Below are positions 23,607-37,438 of a stretch of 64,000 bases of DNA, piece after piece. Under the pieces are notes generated by a model. That model did no database searches, had not been told where the DNA came from, and saw only the letters and a program-made list of their open reading frames with translations. Origin of the DNA: Verticillium longisporum (Eukaryota; Ascomycota; Sordariomycetes; Glomerellales; Plectosphaerellaceae); NCBI GenBank assembly GCA_019188255.1, contig JAETXT010000008.1, positions 1,116,001 through 1,180,000 of the forward strand. The letters are read 5' to 3'. The position numbers were made by a program, and so were the translations under genes. Position 1 is the first letter of the stretch, and each line of letters opens with the position of its first letter.

Positions 23607-24691
23607 ATGGCGACAAAGAAGATTATTACCGTGTTTGGAGCCACTGGCCAACAAGGTGGTTCGGTGGTTTCCGCCATCCTTCAAGATGCCAAACTTTCGA
23701 GCGAGTGGTCTATCCGTGCTGTAACTCGGGACACCACAGGAGTCCGCCAAGAAGCTCGCGGCCCAGGGCGCCGAGACTGTCCAGGTAATTCCGCTGATAT
23801 GGGCGTCACTGAGCCCTATATCCTCGGGGAAGGCCTCCAAGCTGACAGGCGCAAAAAGGCCGATTTGTCTGACAAGAAGTCGGTCGTCCAAGCTATTGCT
23901 GGCTCTGAGGCCGTGTTCGCCGTGACCAACTACTGGGAGTCCTTGAATGCAGAGCTCGAGGTCAAGCAGGGAAAAGACATTGCCGATGCCGCTAAAGAAA
24001 CTGGCGTCAAGCACTTCAGTTGGAGCTCCCTCATGGATGTCAATAAATGTAAGTACCAAAGGCGCTTTCGAGCCTCGTTGATCAGCGCAGTTGACGTGGC
24101 GTGCCTCAGTGACCAACGGCAAACTCCCCCACGTCTACCACTTTGACGGTAAGGCTGCGGTGGAGGAGCATACCCGCTCTCTTGGCATCCCCGCAACTTT
24201 CTTCATGCCAGGCTTCTACATGACCAACATTCCCGGCCAGGCACTGCGCGCCGACCCCCGCTCACGTCTGGACTCTGGCGTTGCCGATGCCCGAGAGCGC
24301 ACCCATCCCCGTCTTCGATATCACCGACACGGGCAAAGTTGTCAAATCCATCATCCAGAACAAGGAAAAGGTCATGGGAAAGCGGGTGCTGGGTGCTTAC
24401 AAATACATGACGCCGAAGGAGCTCCTCGAGGAGTTCAAGGCCGTGTTTCCCGAGGCTGGCAAGGATGCGACCTTCTTCTCGCTTCCCCACACGGCTTACA
24501 CCGACATTCTAAAAGGCATGGGACTCCCCGACTTTGCCGCAGAGGAAATGCTCGAGAACATGCGTCTCATGGACGAGGGCGGCTACTACGGCGGTGCATC
24601 TCTAGACGAGTCGCACGCGCTCCTCGAGGACCCTTTGACGAGCTGGAAGGAGTTCATCGCTAAGGCCCCGGCATTCAAGGATCTGAAGTAA
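23607..24691 (+). CDS. NmrA-like NAD(P)-binding protein, frame interrupted twice
   Basis: Exons 23607-23784, 23859-24048 and 24110-24691. They sum to 950 bases, two more than a whole reading frame of about 315 residues. The N-terminus has the dinucleotide motif FGATGQQGGSV. Later blocks SEAVFAVTNYWE, GVKHFSWSSL and GIPATFFMPGFYMTN are typical of atypical SDRs such as NmrA/HSCARG, which bind NADP and act as redox sensors or reductases. Two breaks are seen. At about 23733-23741 RDT is followed one frame over by SAKKLAAQGAETVQ. At the C5 run 24255-24259 ALRADP is followed by HVWTLALPMPESAPIP in another frame. Each is fixed by removing one base. Splice sites are good on both sides of the breaks. 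The gene is either a recent pseudogene or affected by sequence error. Confidence 0.8.
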
Positions 24692-25144
24692 GAGGATGTT
24701 TCGTTTCGATAGGTTGCTCATTCCCCGTCTTTGATTAGAGTGTTCACTCACTCGCTCCCTGATGCAAGTCCGCCCAAGGGCCCCACCGAACCAGAGACAC
24801 GCTGGTCTGGGTTTTGCGACAGTGGTAGCGTCAAGTACATCTGATAAGAGTTTGGTGAGGCTTTCCAGCTGATCTGGTGATGTGTGACTCGTGAATACGC
24901 TGGCCTCGGATCTCCGCCTCCCGCCCGGGCCTCCGGCCACTAATGGCTCCCCGAGACCCACCAACCAAACAGCCTGTGCTTGATCCACGTCGGCACCCTC
25001 GGATGATGGTCATGACACTGACGTCCTTAACTATAATCCAGACGTCACCTTTTGTTTCGTCAATGCAATTTCAAATTAGCATCAACGCCTCCTTACCGTG
25101 TGTCCAACGTCGTTTCTGTGGCCGGCCGGTCGAATCATTCCACA
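24692..25144. other. Intergenic spacer
   Basis: 3' flank of the NmrA-like gene and promoter of the amidase gene. No feature recognised. Confidence 0.55.
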
Positions 25145-27259
25145 ATGTCTGCTCCCGCGCCCCGGCGCATGTTCCTGTATCCAGATTCTGTCCGAGCGTA
25201 AGCCTCTCCAGCGCTTATCCTGAGATTTCATGTAGGCACGTCAAGCTGACTTACAGTGTAGACCAAATGTACCGCAGAGGAAAGATGGCGGCCCGAATCC
25301 CAGGATATACGGCTGGTGCCTCGTAGCTGCTGCATTCTTGTAAGTTGTCACGATGACCTGTAGCGTAGCACGCCCTCCTATGTTCCGAGGCTGATGACGC
25401 GAACAGTATGGAGAATGTCGGCTTCATTCGCAGAGCCGCATGGAAAAACGCCAAGTTCGGGTCGCTCCGAGACATCTGGGACTACATCGTCACCGTGGAG
25501 CCACGACATGACCCTGCCGTGTTCCCTCTCATAGACGATGCCAGCCACGCCGAAGTGAAGCCCGCTGATCACTCTGACCTGGAGGGCATCTTGGATCAAC
25601 ATTTGGATCAAAATCAGTTTGCGCGCAAATCATCCATGTTCCCGAACACGGCGGCATACTACCGATCCCAGTATCTATCAGGAGAACTCACGCCGTTGGA
25701 TGTCGCACATGCAATTCTGCCCCTAATCCGCCGCGACACGTCGCCGCCCGGCGAACATTCCGTAGCCTGGATCGAGGTGCATGCTGAGCTGGTACTCAGA
25801 GCAGCCGAGGCGTCGACGATTCGATATAACGAGAAGAGATCTCTCGGGCCGCTGGACGGTGTACCAACGGCCGTAAAAGATGAGTACGATGTTCTTGGCT
25901 ACCGTACTAGTCAAGGCGGCATCCATGACTATGCTGAGTTTCTTGAAGTCGGGCCAGGGGCTCGGGGCAATGTAGGTCAGCCTTCTTGGTGTGTGTCAAA
26001 ACTGGAGGAGGCTGGTGCAGTCATCTACGGCAAGCTGTCATTGCACGAATTTGGCATGGGTAAGTTGACTTCATCTCTTACCTCGACCCTTTCTCACCCT
26101 CTGAATATCATTAATTCTTTTAGATACCGCTGGGTACAACATCTTCCATGGAACGCCGAGAAATCCGTACGACCCATCCTACTATACGGGTGGCAGCTCG
26201 TCAGGTTGTGGATATGCCGTCGCAACTGGCATCGTGCCCCTGTCCATGGGAGCCGATGGTGGCGGCAGCATTCGTCTCCCTGCATCCTTCTGTTCCGTCT
26301 TTGGACTCAAGCCCACTCACGGAAGGGTATCCTTTTACCCGGGCCAGAATCACAGCGGAACGGCTGCTGTGCGTGGTCCGATTGCATCCGACATGCGCTC
26401 CCTGATTACCCTTTACGAAGTCACAAGTGTGCCTGATCCCCAATCCTTCTTCCCGCCGGTCAAACCTTTCGACTTTTCATCAGAGGGAGAGCGGACCAAG
26501 GTCTTGGGTCTCCCAACAGACTGGATCTCCCGTGCCGACCCAGAGGTTCAAAAGATCTGCCAGAACCTCATCGACCGTCTTGTTGACCAAAAGGGCTACA
26601 CCGTCGTTCCCATTGACATTCCGCTTGTGGCCGAAGGACAAATAGCACACGCCATCACCCTCCTCACAGACGCATCTAGTCTCGTGCAGAGCACAAAAGG
26701 CATCTCACCCGCCAATCGGATCCTCCTGGCGCTTGGACGCACCACACCAGCCTGGGACTTTCTTCTCGCCCAAAAGCTGCGGCGGGTGCTGATGGAGCAC
26801 CTGTCCTGGCTGTGGCAGCAGCATCCTGGGATGATCATTGTCACCCCTACGAGCGCCAGCGCTGGTTGGCCAATTCGGAACGAAAAGGAGCTGAAGTATG
26901 GCATTAGCGATGGAGATCAGGCGATGAAGACGATGGAGTATGTTTGGCTGGCCAACTACTGTGGCGTCCCGAGTATCACTGTTCCCGCGGGATACGCCAT
27001 GGCTGAAGGTAAAACTGGATCTGCCGCCTCTCCAACTGTGCCTGTTGGTCTGATGGGCACCGGCGAGTGGTGCTCAGAGGAGGCTTTGCTGCGTTTTGGT
27101 CTCGATGCAGAGGACGTTGGTCACGATATTCTGCGTCACCCACCGAATTGGGTCGATGTGGGACGTCTGGCAAAGCAAGAGAAAGAGCGTACTGGGTCTG
27201 TTACGGAGGGTTCGGGGTCTGTGGTGACCGAGGGAGATGAGGTGCCTTTGACAGTATAA
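25145..27259 (+). CDS. Amidase-signature family hydrolase
   Basis: Exons 25145-25197, 25262-25339, 25407-26059 and 26124-27259, 639 residues. All introns are GTAAG-type with AG ends. The Ser-cisSer-Lys triad is visible: Lys in [12 protein letters not shown], then [14 protein letters not shown], with [23 protein letters not shown] downstream as in the signature. These enzymes hydrolyse the amide bonds of small molecules; the natural substrate is not evident. The N-terminal about 150 residues before the amidase core are longer than in many members. The short first two exons encode [18 protein letters not shown] and a [10 protein letters not shown] segment. The two exon joins are supported by consistent phase. 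No signal peptide; cytosolic location is assumed. Confidence 0.87.
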
Positions 27260-28419
27260 TAGGCCGGTGGCTAGAGTGTTTGTCCCTTAGATTCAGAAGT
27301 AGGTGTGATTATATGTTTACTTCGACGATTGACATTAGACCCTTCGTCTCTGTCTCATCGATAGAACGCGGCCTCTGATATTGGGGTTTTCATCAAGTCT
27401 GTGGTGAGAACAACGTTTGTTTCGGCCAGATAGAGTGTAGGTGGGCTCAAATTCAAATATACCTGACCGGGATTGTCAGTGTCGTGCATTTCCAGCTTCA
27501 GACCCCTAACGTCAAAGGCAAGTCAGTGAACTAGTTTCGTTCGCAATGAGTGGATTGTGGCTGGAGGCAAGTTTGACTGATTGATTCCCAAAGCCCCTCC
27601 TTCTAGGCATACATTACAACATTAATGATTCTTCCTCCCGCGTTGGCAAATATTCAATGATTTGAACATAGTGCTTCTCCTTGTATGCAATGGTCCAATA
27701 GCACAATGGTGCGATAGCAAATGCCTCATAGATTGAGCCCAGCACTCGAACTAACAAGCCATAGAATATTGTGCAATTCTGAACGAGCTTCAACACCGCT
27801 GGTGATACGTGGCCAACGAACGCGTGACCTCAAGGCATATGATTGCACATCGGACCGCAATCTCATACCAATGCAAAGATGGGAAAGATTTGCGTATCCC
27901 CGCCACTGCCTAACAATCTCCACCTACCTCATTCTACGCCGTCACGAGTAAAGCGAGGCAGTGAGCGCCGTTGGCGGCGTGGCAGGATTAAGCCACATTC
28001 ATATCACGAAGCAGATCGCAGTGCAAAATTAAGAGCTTCAAACCAATCAATGCATGAAGTCAGCCATGGATCGTCGCCGCCAGGGCGCTGCGGCATGTCG
28101 TTAGTCCGGGCTTATTTTGGTGGCGTGGACAAGGGGTCGAGTCTAGCATGCAGGAGCTGAAAGCTTTCGTGCGCTACCCTGCAGCTATTACGACAGAACT
28201 TGAATGCTCAAAGATTTGGCGGGCTGTCATTTAAGATATTCAGAGGACCGACGTCGCTCTCATTAACGCAGGGTCTGGCGCTGTATCTCCGCTCTTTTCT
28301 GGCGCGAACCCTATTGCTTGAAGCATCTGTCGATCCCACATTAACGCCTTCGCTGAGCCCATTCTCTGCGAAGAAGCCTCTCCTCGCCTGATCCATTGCA
28401 AGACGAACAAAATCACGGG
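27260..28419. other. Intergenic, 1.2 kb
   Basis: AT-richer spacer without a supported gene. Short open frames lack ATG starts or coding character. Confidence 0.5.
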
Positions 28420-28728
28420 ATGGCTAGTGACGTACCCCGTGCCTCGGGTGGCTCCAAGATCCTCGCGTTCCTCGACATCATCGTCAAGCTGGCGGCCACT
28501 GGAGCGCTTATCGGCATCCTCGTCATGCTTCTTAAAATCAACGACAACCTCATCAAGGTAGTCGACGGCGACGATACGATCAATGTCGGCTTGCGCTACA
28601 GCGGATCGACTCCTCTGCCCATCAACGCCGTTTTCGAGAACGGCTTCTCGCCACTCAGGATCAACATTGAAAACAATCTTGGTGAAGGAGCGGGCAGGCC
28701 GGTTTGGATCCGCAATGCCGTTCAGTAG
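28420..28728 (+). CDS. Small predicted single-pass membrane protein, function unknown
   Basis: Intron-free frame of 102 residues starting at ATG (MASDVPRASGGSK). One strong hydrophobic helix occupies about residues 15-40 (ILAFLDIIVKLAATGALIGI and on), followed by a polar domain of about 60 residues (KVVDGDDTINVGLRYSG to WIRNAVQ). No cleavable signal pattern is clear, so the helix may be a membrane anchor. I do not recognise a family. The ORF is small and stands in a gene-poor stretch, so it may be spurious; the tidy helix plus polar domain argues in favour. Confidence 0.45.
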   Translation: MASDVPRASGGSKILAFLDIIVKLAATGALIGILVMLLKINDNLIKVVDGDDTINVGLRYSGSTPLPINAVFENGFSPLRINIENNLGEGAGRPVWIRNAVQ

Positions 28729-29482
28729 ATTGAGACACTCAACACGATCCCTTCATTACCTAAAAGGCAGAGAGTCGAGTATCTATATCCACGGCAGTTT
28801 TCCCTCTTACGATACCCACCGCATATCCGCCCAACCAATTCTAATGCAGAAGGCATTTTCGTCAATCTATACGCATATACCGCATGGAAAGGATTCAGTT
28901 TGGTCTGTTGCGGCGTTGGATGAACAATATTATAACACAAGAACCGCACTCGGAGGATATACCCTGCCGCAACAAGAAACGGATATCGACACATTTAACA
29001 AGATTTGAGGTCCCTTTACGTTATTCTCTTCGAGGAAATGACGCCGAAGATTTTGGAAACGGCGCACATGGCTGGCTGGACGTCGTCATCAGTGGTGCTT
29101 ACCAACTTCCTCGACGTCGGCTAGAGCATCACTGTCTTTCTCCTTTCTCTTCAGTCCTAATTTGCGCCCTCGATACTGATAATAAAGTACGGGAATGCTT
29201 ATAACATGCCCTGTTCGAACATACTGTGCTCCAAACCTTTAAGCCTGTCGGCTTGCAATGTCCACTTGGGTTCACGAACTTCACGATCCGTAAATTCTCA
29301 GACGTATCGCATCTATGAAACTGTATTTTCGCCGTGAATCATGAAATGAAGTGCTGGGAATCAATGCTGAAACGCTCGAATCACCAAACTTGGCCATATA
29401 AGTTGAGGGTAAAGCCTGAATAGAGCCAGAAAGGGGCAGATACTGACTAGTACCCCTGCAAGAGTCGATCGTGACATTAAAT
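28729..29482. other. Intergenic between small ORF and tRNA
   Basis: No gene is supported; AT-rich sequence with scattered short frames. Confidence 0.5.
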
Positions 29483-29554
29483 GCCTCGTTGGCTTAGTGG
29501 TAAAGCGCATCACTAGTAATGATGAGATCACTGGTTCGATTCCAGTACGAGGCA
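29483..29554 (+). tRNA. tRNA-Thr (anticodon AGU)
   Basis: A 72-base cloverleaf without intron. Acceptor arm GCCTCGT pairs with ACGAGGC and is followed by A73. The anticodon stem is CATCA/TGATG with loop CTAGTAA, so the anticodon is AGT (AGU in RNA). The T arm is ACTGG-TTCGATT-CCAGT, which includes the internal B box GGTTCGATTCC. The A box is GGCTTAGTGGT. CCA is not encoded, as expected for a eukaryote. Confidence 0.96.
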
Positions 29555-30155
29555 TCACTTTTGCCAGCATATGCCGTTATTTAACATAGACAGGTAATAT
29601 GTTTTGGCTGGCATGAAGCGCGGAAAGAATCTCTGCAATCTCGTGTGGATCCTGCACCAGTCTATAGGGCTCCAGTTGAAGCTACTGCCGCGGAGCGCAT
29701 TGCATTTTTAGGCGGCCTGGGGCCAACCAACCAAGGCGCAGCAATTATGCGCAGTGCAGTGAAACTTGAATGCACTCGTCAAGGTTTCTCTGTCGACGAA
29801 AGCGTCTGAATTGTGTTGTGCTGTTCAGCTGTTGTCTTAGCCAAGGTATCTAACGTGAGGAAGAAAGCCTGTTAGGCTTCCACCGTGGCCGAACTTTTCT
29901 TGGCATTGTCCATCCTGTACTATGCACTGGGCATAGCGCGCGTTGCTCGAGGATTTAGTGGAACCAAGCGAGATTCTGAACCATGTTCAAGCGACCATCT
30001 GCTGCCACGCCAGTCTGCAATAAGGTTGGGTGACCATGCCTGGCATGCGTGCGAGCCCACGATTGTAAATCTATTTAATATCTTCCGGTTCCAAGCCCGA
30101 ACATTGGCGTCACCAATGCGAGGATACGCAGTCGTCTTGGTGTTGTATCTGTCAT

Positions 30156-30351
30156 CCCTTTAGGCCCGAGAACGACCTCAGGTACAACGGTACGTACTCG
30201 GCGTTCTAGATATGACGGCAGAATTCAGCTTCCGGACCAGTGATATGATATCGCTTGATCGTACGATATTAGATAAGAATCTTTTAAGTAGGCGGTCGAG
30301 CCGGCTCTCCTTGGCTCCAAAGTACCTGAGACCGTTCTCGGGCCTAAAGGG
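30156..30351. repeat. Imperfect inverted repeat, 30-base arms
   Basis: Left arm 30156-30185 starts CCCTTTAGGCCCGAG. Right arm 30322-30351 is its reverse complement with 28 of 30 bases matching; both mismatches are transitions. The arms enclose 136 bases of AT-rich sequence with smaller palindromes such as GATATGATATC. No ORF lies inside. This resembles a small degenerate inverted-repeat element, but no target-site duplication was established. Confidence 0.6.
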
Positions 30352-31699
30352 ATAGTCCACATACAGCAAATTGTCGCAGACGGAGCGGCGGCGTATCGCC
30401 ACCCCGTCGGAGCAGTGTCCGAACGGGACAGGAGTCGGACTGGAGATCTGTGTAGAGAGTTGGTCCGGAGGCGTTGGGCGTCTTCACATGGCGCTTCGGC
30501 CGAGAAGCCGCGGTTTGTGGGCGTTTGTGGACCGCCAAATTTGACGTCAGATTTTAGCGAGTCATGCCGTATGAATGAGGGCTTGGGAGTGCCGATCGAG
30601 GTTCCACAAGGCGAGGCAAGGTTGTCGCGGGACGGGAAAGCCAAGTGGCAGCAAGCCTCGGTTCGGGTGAATTGTTGAGGAGCAATCAGTGATATGGATC
30701 CCCCTGCCCCAAGTTTCCTCACGATGTATTGAAACCGGCATGGTAAGTGGTGGGCCACCGATAGGCCTTTATCTGGGTAGAAGCAAAGAACCTCGGGTTC
30801 TTGTGGGGATAGTAGAAGTCGGCCGTGGGAGAGTCCCGGATATTGAGCCCAGCGAGGATCAAGCCCGCAAACCAGACCAGGCCTTCCTACCCAGTGTGGG
30901 ATGTCTCGCAAATCAAGCCACTCAGTCGCTGATGAGCGTGAACCGTGAAACCCCTGAACGGGTCTTCATACCGAGCGTATCCCCCCTATCCACGAGTGCC
31001 TAGCTGAACCATCAGCGGGCTTCAGAGTTTGGGACCGTCCCTAAATAGCTGGCTCTAGTGCCCTACAGTGCCGTGGCCATAGCTCCTACAGCGCGCTAGA
31101 AGAGGCAGAATTCATGGCAGACGGAGGAGTTCAGAGGCTGCTCGTGGGATTTCTTGGCCTATGTATGCGTATTGACTTCATCGCACATGGTCCGCGAGTC
31201 AATGAACAGATGAACACGACATGATCGGTCGGGCAGCCAGCGCCGCCGGCCGGAGAGACCGATCATGCTGTACGAGAATAACTAGATCGGGACAGGGAGT
31301 GCCGACATTGCAGATTGATTACCCTGTATCTCACTGGTGGTCGGCACCCACCCGCTACCACCCTGCCTGGGGTCCCTATTCCCCAGGCCCCAGTTGGCCC
31401 GCCCACTGTTCGCATCATCGTTCATTTTTGCTGTGCTGGTAGAGGCGGATTGAAACAGTCCAAAACGTCACCATGGCATTGCTGGTCCAACCTGCTTGCG
31501 TAACGCTGAGCGAGGGCGAGGCGAGCCACTGGGGTGCCACGGCTTGCTTGGGAGCGGAATCTGTTGGAACAAACATGCCGCGTAGTCCTCCGGTCCGTTT
31601 CTGTAAAAGGCGCCGGGCGGATGAGGTTTGGTGCATATCATCGCACGGGCGATACAGCACCGTACCCTGGGTACCGTACCTTCAGGTAGTGGAGGAATG

Positions 31700-31706
31700 T
31701 ATATAT
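31700..31706 (+). promoter_or_regulatory. Possible TATA box of the CYP505 gene
   Basis: TATATAT stands about 170 bases upstream of the ATG at 31872. Suggestive position only. Confidence 0.4.
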
Positions 31707-31871
31707 CACCGGCGGTGAAGGAGGCTTCCATCTTACTTTTGCCTACCCAACCCGGCCCATTTGAGCAAACTGACAATACCCCTCGCATCCTTCTCATCCA
31801 TATAGTAGCATCTTCCTTCTTTTCACCTCCATCGCTAGTTCCATCCAATACAGTCCGCAACTATCCAGACA

Positions 31872-34800
31872 ATGGATGAAGAAACACCCATACCCGAGCC
31901 CCAGGGCCTGCCGCTCATTGGCAACGTCAAGGAGATGGACCCCGATTTCCCATTGGGATCGATGACATCAATGGCCGACCGATTTGGTACTGCTACACCC
32001 CTCTTCTGGACTGATGCAGGGTCGCCATCACAACCGATGCGGCCGATGAGAGAAAGTATTAAGGCCCTTGGCTAACAGTCGTCCGCCAAAAGGAGAAATC
32101 TACCGATTGAGGTTCCCTGGCAGGACAGTCGTCCTGGTGTCCACCCAGAAACTCGTCAACGAGACGTGCGACGAGAAGCGATTCAAGAAGTCGGTCAACT
32201 CATCATTAAACGTGCGCCAGAAAAGTCCTCATTCGTGATACGCTCTCCATTCTGATCCCTGTGCAGCAAGTAAGAAATGGTGTTCACGATGGTTTATTCA
32301 CAGTGAGTTTCCTATCTCTGCTGGCGACATCCCCAACCATCAAATGAGCGACCTAACAGGCAGTGAAGGCGAAAATGGGAGAGGAGAACTGGGGTATTGC
32401 CCACAGGATTTTGATGCCCGCATTTGGGCCCCTTTCAATTCGCAACATGTTCGACGAGATGCACGACATTGCCTCTCAGCTCACCCTCAAATGGGCCCGT
32501 TATGGTCCCGACACGCCCATCATGGTCACTGACGATTTCACGCGACTGACGCTCGATACCCTGGCACTATGCTCCATGGGCTTCCGTTTCAATAGTTTCT
32601 ATTCTCCGGTCTTGCATCCTTTCATCGAGTCCATGGGTGATTTTCTGGTCGAGTGCGGCCACCGCGCGAACAGGCTACCGCTGCCGTCGCTCTTCTACCG
32701 CGCCAGGGATCAAAAGTTTGATGCTGACATCAGTGTCCTGCGGACGACCGCCAAGGAGGTCCTAGAGTCGCGTAAAGCCGGCAAGAGTGATCGTCGCGAT
32801 CTGTTGACGGCCATGTTGGAAGGTGTTGACCCCAAGACTGGCAAGAAAATGTCAGACGAGAGCATCATGGATAACCTCATCACATTCCTGATCGCCGGCC
32901 ACGAAACCACGTCTGGTCTCCTGTCATTTGCCTTCCTCGAACTGCTGAAGCACCCAGAGTCCTATCAGAAGGCTCAGAAGGAAGTCGACGATGTTTGCGG
33001 AAAGGGCACAATCAAGGTCGAGCACATGGCAAAACTACCGTATATTTCGGCTGTTCTCCGCGAGACTCTTCGTCTCAACGCCACGATTCCCCTGTTCACG
33101 GTTGAGGCGTTCGAAGATACCCTGCTCGGCGGGAAATATCCCGTGAAGCAGGCCGAGACCATCGTCAACCTGCTCGCCAAGTCCCAGCTCGACCCGCTCG
33201 TCTTTGGCGAGACGGCCAACGATTTTGTCCCTGAGCGCATGCTTGACGCCGAGTTCGACCGCCTCAACAAGGAGTTCCCCAACTGCTGGAAGCCGTTTGG
33301 AAACGGCATGAGGGCCTGCATCGGCCGTCCTTTCGCCTGGCAGGAAGCCCTTCTGGTCATGGCCATGCTCCTACAAAACTTCAACTTCGTCCTCGATCCA
33401 ACCTATCACAAGCACCTCAAACAGACCCTCACCATCAAGCCCAAGGATATGCACATGCGCGCCGTCCTCCGCGACGGTATGACTCCCACGACGCTAGAGC
33501 GCCGTCTCGCCGGCCTCGCCGTGCAGCCCGAAGCTACGAAGGCGACCGAGGAAATGACAGGCTCCAGCGCCACGGGCGAGGGTATCCCCCTCACCGTCCT
33601 CTACGGCTCCAACAGCGGCACGTGCGAGGCCCTCGCTCACCGAGTTGCTTCTGACGCGGCATCACACGGCTTCCGCGCCACAAAGGTGGACTGTCTCGAC
33701 AGTGCCAACCAGACGCTGCCGACTGATCAGCCCGTGGTTATTGTCACGGCTTCATACGAGGGCAACCCTCCAGACAACGCCGGCCACTTTGTCGCCTGGG
33801 TTGAGGGTATGAAGAAGGAGGACGCACCTCTGAAGGACGTCAACTACGTCGTCTTTGGCTGCGGCAACCGTGACTGGGTGCAGACATTCCATCGTATTCC
33901 GAAGCTGGTCGACACCCAGATGGAAGCGATGGGTGGAACCCGTCTTGCAGAAATGGGACTCACGGACGTTTCCACGGGCGAGGTTTTTACCGAATTCGAG
34001 ACGTGGGAAGACGATATCCTCTGGCCCGCTCTGGAAAGCAAGTACAAGACCGAAACCAAGGGCGATGCGGCGCCGACTCACAAGGTCAAGGGCATGAACG
34101 TTGAGATCACGAACCCCCGAACCTCGACCCTCCGCCAGGACGTCAAGGAAGCCACTGTTGTCGATGCGCGAGTCCTCACCCAACCAGATGGCGAGCAGCA
34201 GGAGGTCAAGAAGCACATGGAAATCAAGCTGCCAGAGGGTCTGAGTTACAAATCTGGCGACTACCTCGCGGTGCTGCCCATCAACCCGAAGGAAAACGTG
34301 CACAGGGCGATGCGATGCCTTCAACTGCCCCGTGATGCTCATTTGAGCATCACAACCGATGGGCCGACCTCACTTCCTGTCAACGAATGCGTGCCAGCCT
34401 ATGACCTGCTGAGTTCCTACGTCGAGCTGGGCCAACCTGCTACCAAGAGAGTGGGTGCTCATTCTGCAGCATTGCAACCCCCCTCCAACTCCTCTTACTG
34501 ACAGATTTTCTCCAGAACCTTCTTGCGCTTGCTGAGGCTGTCGGTGACGACAAGACCAAGGCAGAGATCACTCGCCTGTCCGGTGATGCCTACGCCGAAG
34601 AAATCAGCAGCAAGCGAGTGTCCGTCCTTGATGTTCTCGAGCGTTTCCCCAGCGTGCAGCTGCCCATCGGTCTGTTCCTATCAATGCTGCCTCCCATGCG
34701 TGTGCGACAGTAGTAAGTCTTTCTTTCCTGCCTCGCCGAAATATGAATGGCAAATTCAGCTACGCAAACGGCACAAATGCGTCCACAAGTCCGATCACGC

Positions 34801-35494
34801 GCTGACAGCTCGCAGCTCCATTTCTTCCTCCCCAATGTGGAACCCCGAGCACGCAACCATCACCTTCTCCGTGCTCAACGCGCCCTCCCTCTCAGGCTCT
34901 GGCCAGCAGTACATGGGCGTGGCCTCGACGTACCTCGACTCCCTGGCGCCGGGCGACGTGCTCCACGTCGGCATCCGCACGCCGAGCACGGCCTTCCGCC
35001 TGCCCTCGGACGCCGAGAACACGCCCGTCGTCTGCGTCGCCGCGGGCACGGGCCTCGCGCCCTTCCGCGCCTTCGCCCAGGAGCGCGCCAGCATGATCGC
35101 CGCCGGCCGCAAGCTGGCGCCGGCGCTGCTGTTCTTCGGGTGCCGCTCGCGGGCGCACGACGACCTGTACCGCGACGAGCTGGAGCAGTGGGAGAGGCTC
35201 GGCGCCGTGAGCGTCCGGCGGGTGTACAGCCGCGAGGCCGAGGCCAGCGAGGGGTGCAGGCACGTGCAGGATCGCATGTGGCATGACCGGGACGAGATTG
35301 TGGCGCTGTGGAGGAAGCAGGCCAAGGTGTTTGTCTGTGGCTCGAGGGGGGTGGCCAACTCGGCGAGGGACATGGCGATCAAGCTGAGGATGGAAATGGA
35401 GAAACAAAAGGGTGCCGAGGTGGATGAAAAGAGCGCCGCGGAGTGGATTGAGTCGTTGAGGAACGTGCGGTATGTCATGGATGTCTTTGACTGA
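31872..35494 (+). CDS. CYP505-type self-sufficient P450 / reductase fusion (fatty-acid hydroxylase)
   Basis: Exons 31872-31986, 32093-32211, 32267-32302, 32360-34450, 34516-34712 and 34816-35494, 1,078 residues, the usual size for the P450foxy/BM3 class. The P450 half shows the I-helix AGHETTSG, the ETLR of helix K and the heme loop FGNGMRACIG with Cys410. The reductase half starts near residue 500 with the FMN motif YGSNSGT, followed by the FAD-binding block RQYSISSSP (completed at the last junction) and the NADPH motif AAGTGLAPFR. The known family reaction is subterminal hydroxylation of fatty acids with NADPH, without a separate reductase. Exon 3 is only 36 bases; it encodes QVRNGVHDGLFT, a conserved segment. 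The frame is intact throughout. No N-terminal membrane anchor, as expected for this class. Confidence 0.93.
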
Positions 35495-36074
35495 AGAGCG
35501 GGTAGGAAAAGGGGCTCGTGAGCGAAGCGAAGCACGAGCTGGCGTATGGGTGTCTGAAATGGTCGATGGTCTTGACTGGAGCATGAATATTGTTTACCAA
35601 GAATACTCGCTTTCTAGCAACAGCGGAATGTTGGGCTGACTGCAACCCGGGGGTTTGTTCACCTTTGGTTATTGGTTCCATGTGGTCATGTTCGTCGGAT
35701 TGGAGCGTGACGTTGGCTCAACATGGTTCCAATGAGCGTCGAAACTGACCATGGTTGAACGATATCCGCAGACTTAGATTAGAGAATACATCAAATTATT
35801 GTATCGGACGATATGCGTTCATTGTCACTTTAGGACCAGTCACTTGAACACTCCGTTACAACTTGTCGATTCTCTGATCGAGACGGGACAGCAAGAAACG
35901 TCCAAGTTCGAATATAAGTTCTAGCATTGTTTCAATCTTACGTCCTCATCTAATTATCGCGCACCCACGCTAATGATCATATTCATGCCAATCCATAAAA
36001 TCGTTACTGCATTCAGCAATCCCGTACTCCTCCTCTAAGGTCCCACGGTCTGCCACGCATCAGGCTTGTCAGCC
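35495..36074. other. Convergent intergenic spacer
   Basis: 3' flanks of CYP505 (+) and the subtilisin gene (-). Nothing else seen. Confidence 0.6.

Positions 36075-37438
<1,364 letters not shown>

Larger units (their letters stand above)
29555..31871. other. Gene-free 2.3 kb stretch with inverted repeat
   Basis: No gene is supported. An imperfect 30-base inverted repeat lies at 30156-30185 and 30322-30351. The longest minus frame (30225-30911) begins at TTG and has no recognisable domain. The last 650 bases are the promoter side of the CYP505 gene. Confidence 0.5.

Noticed and set aside
30225..30911. 228-codon minus-strand frame over the inverted-repeat arm
   Set aside because: Opens at TTG, no domain, overlaps the repeat arm; probably chance in a non-coding stretch.
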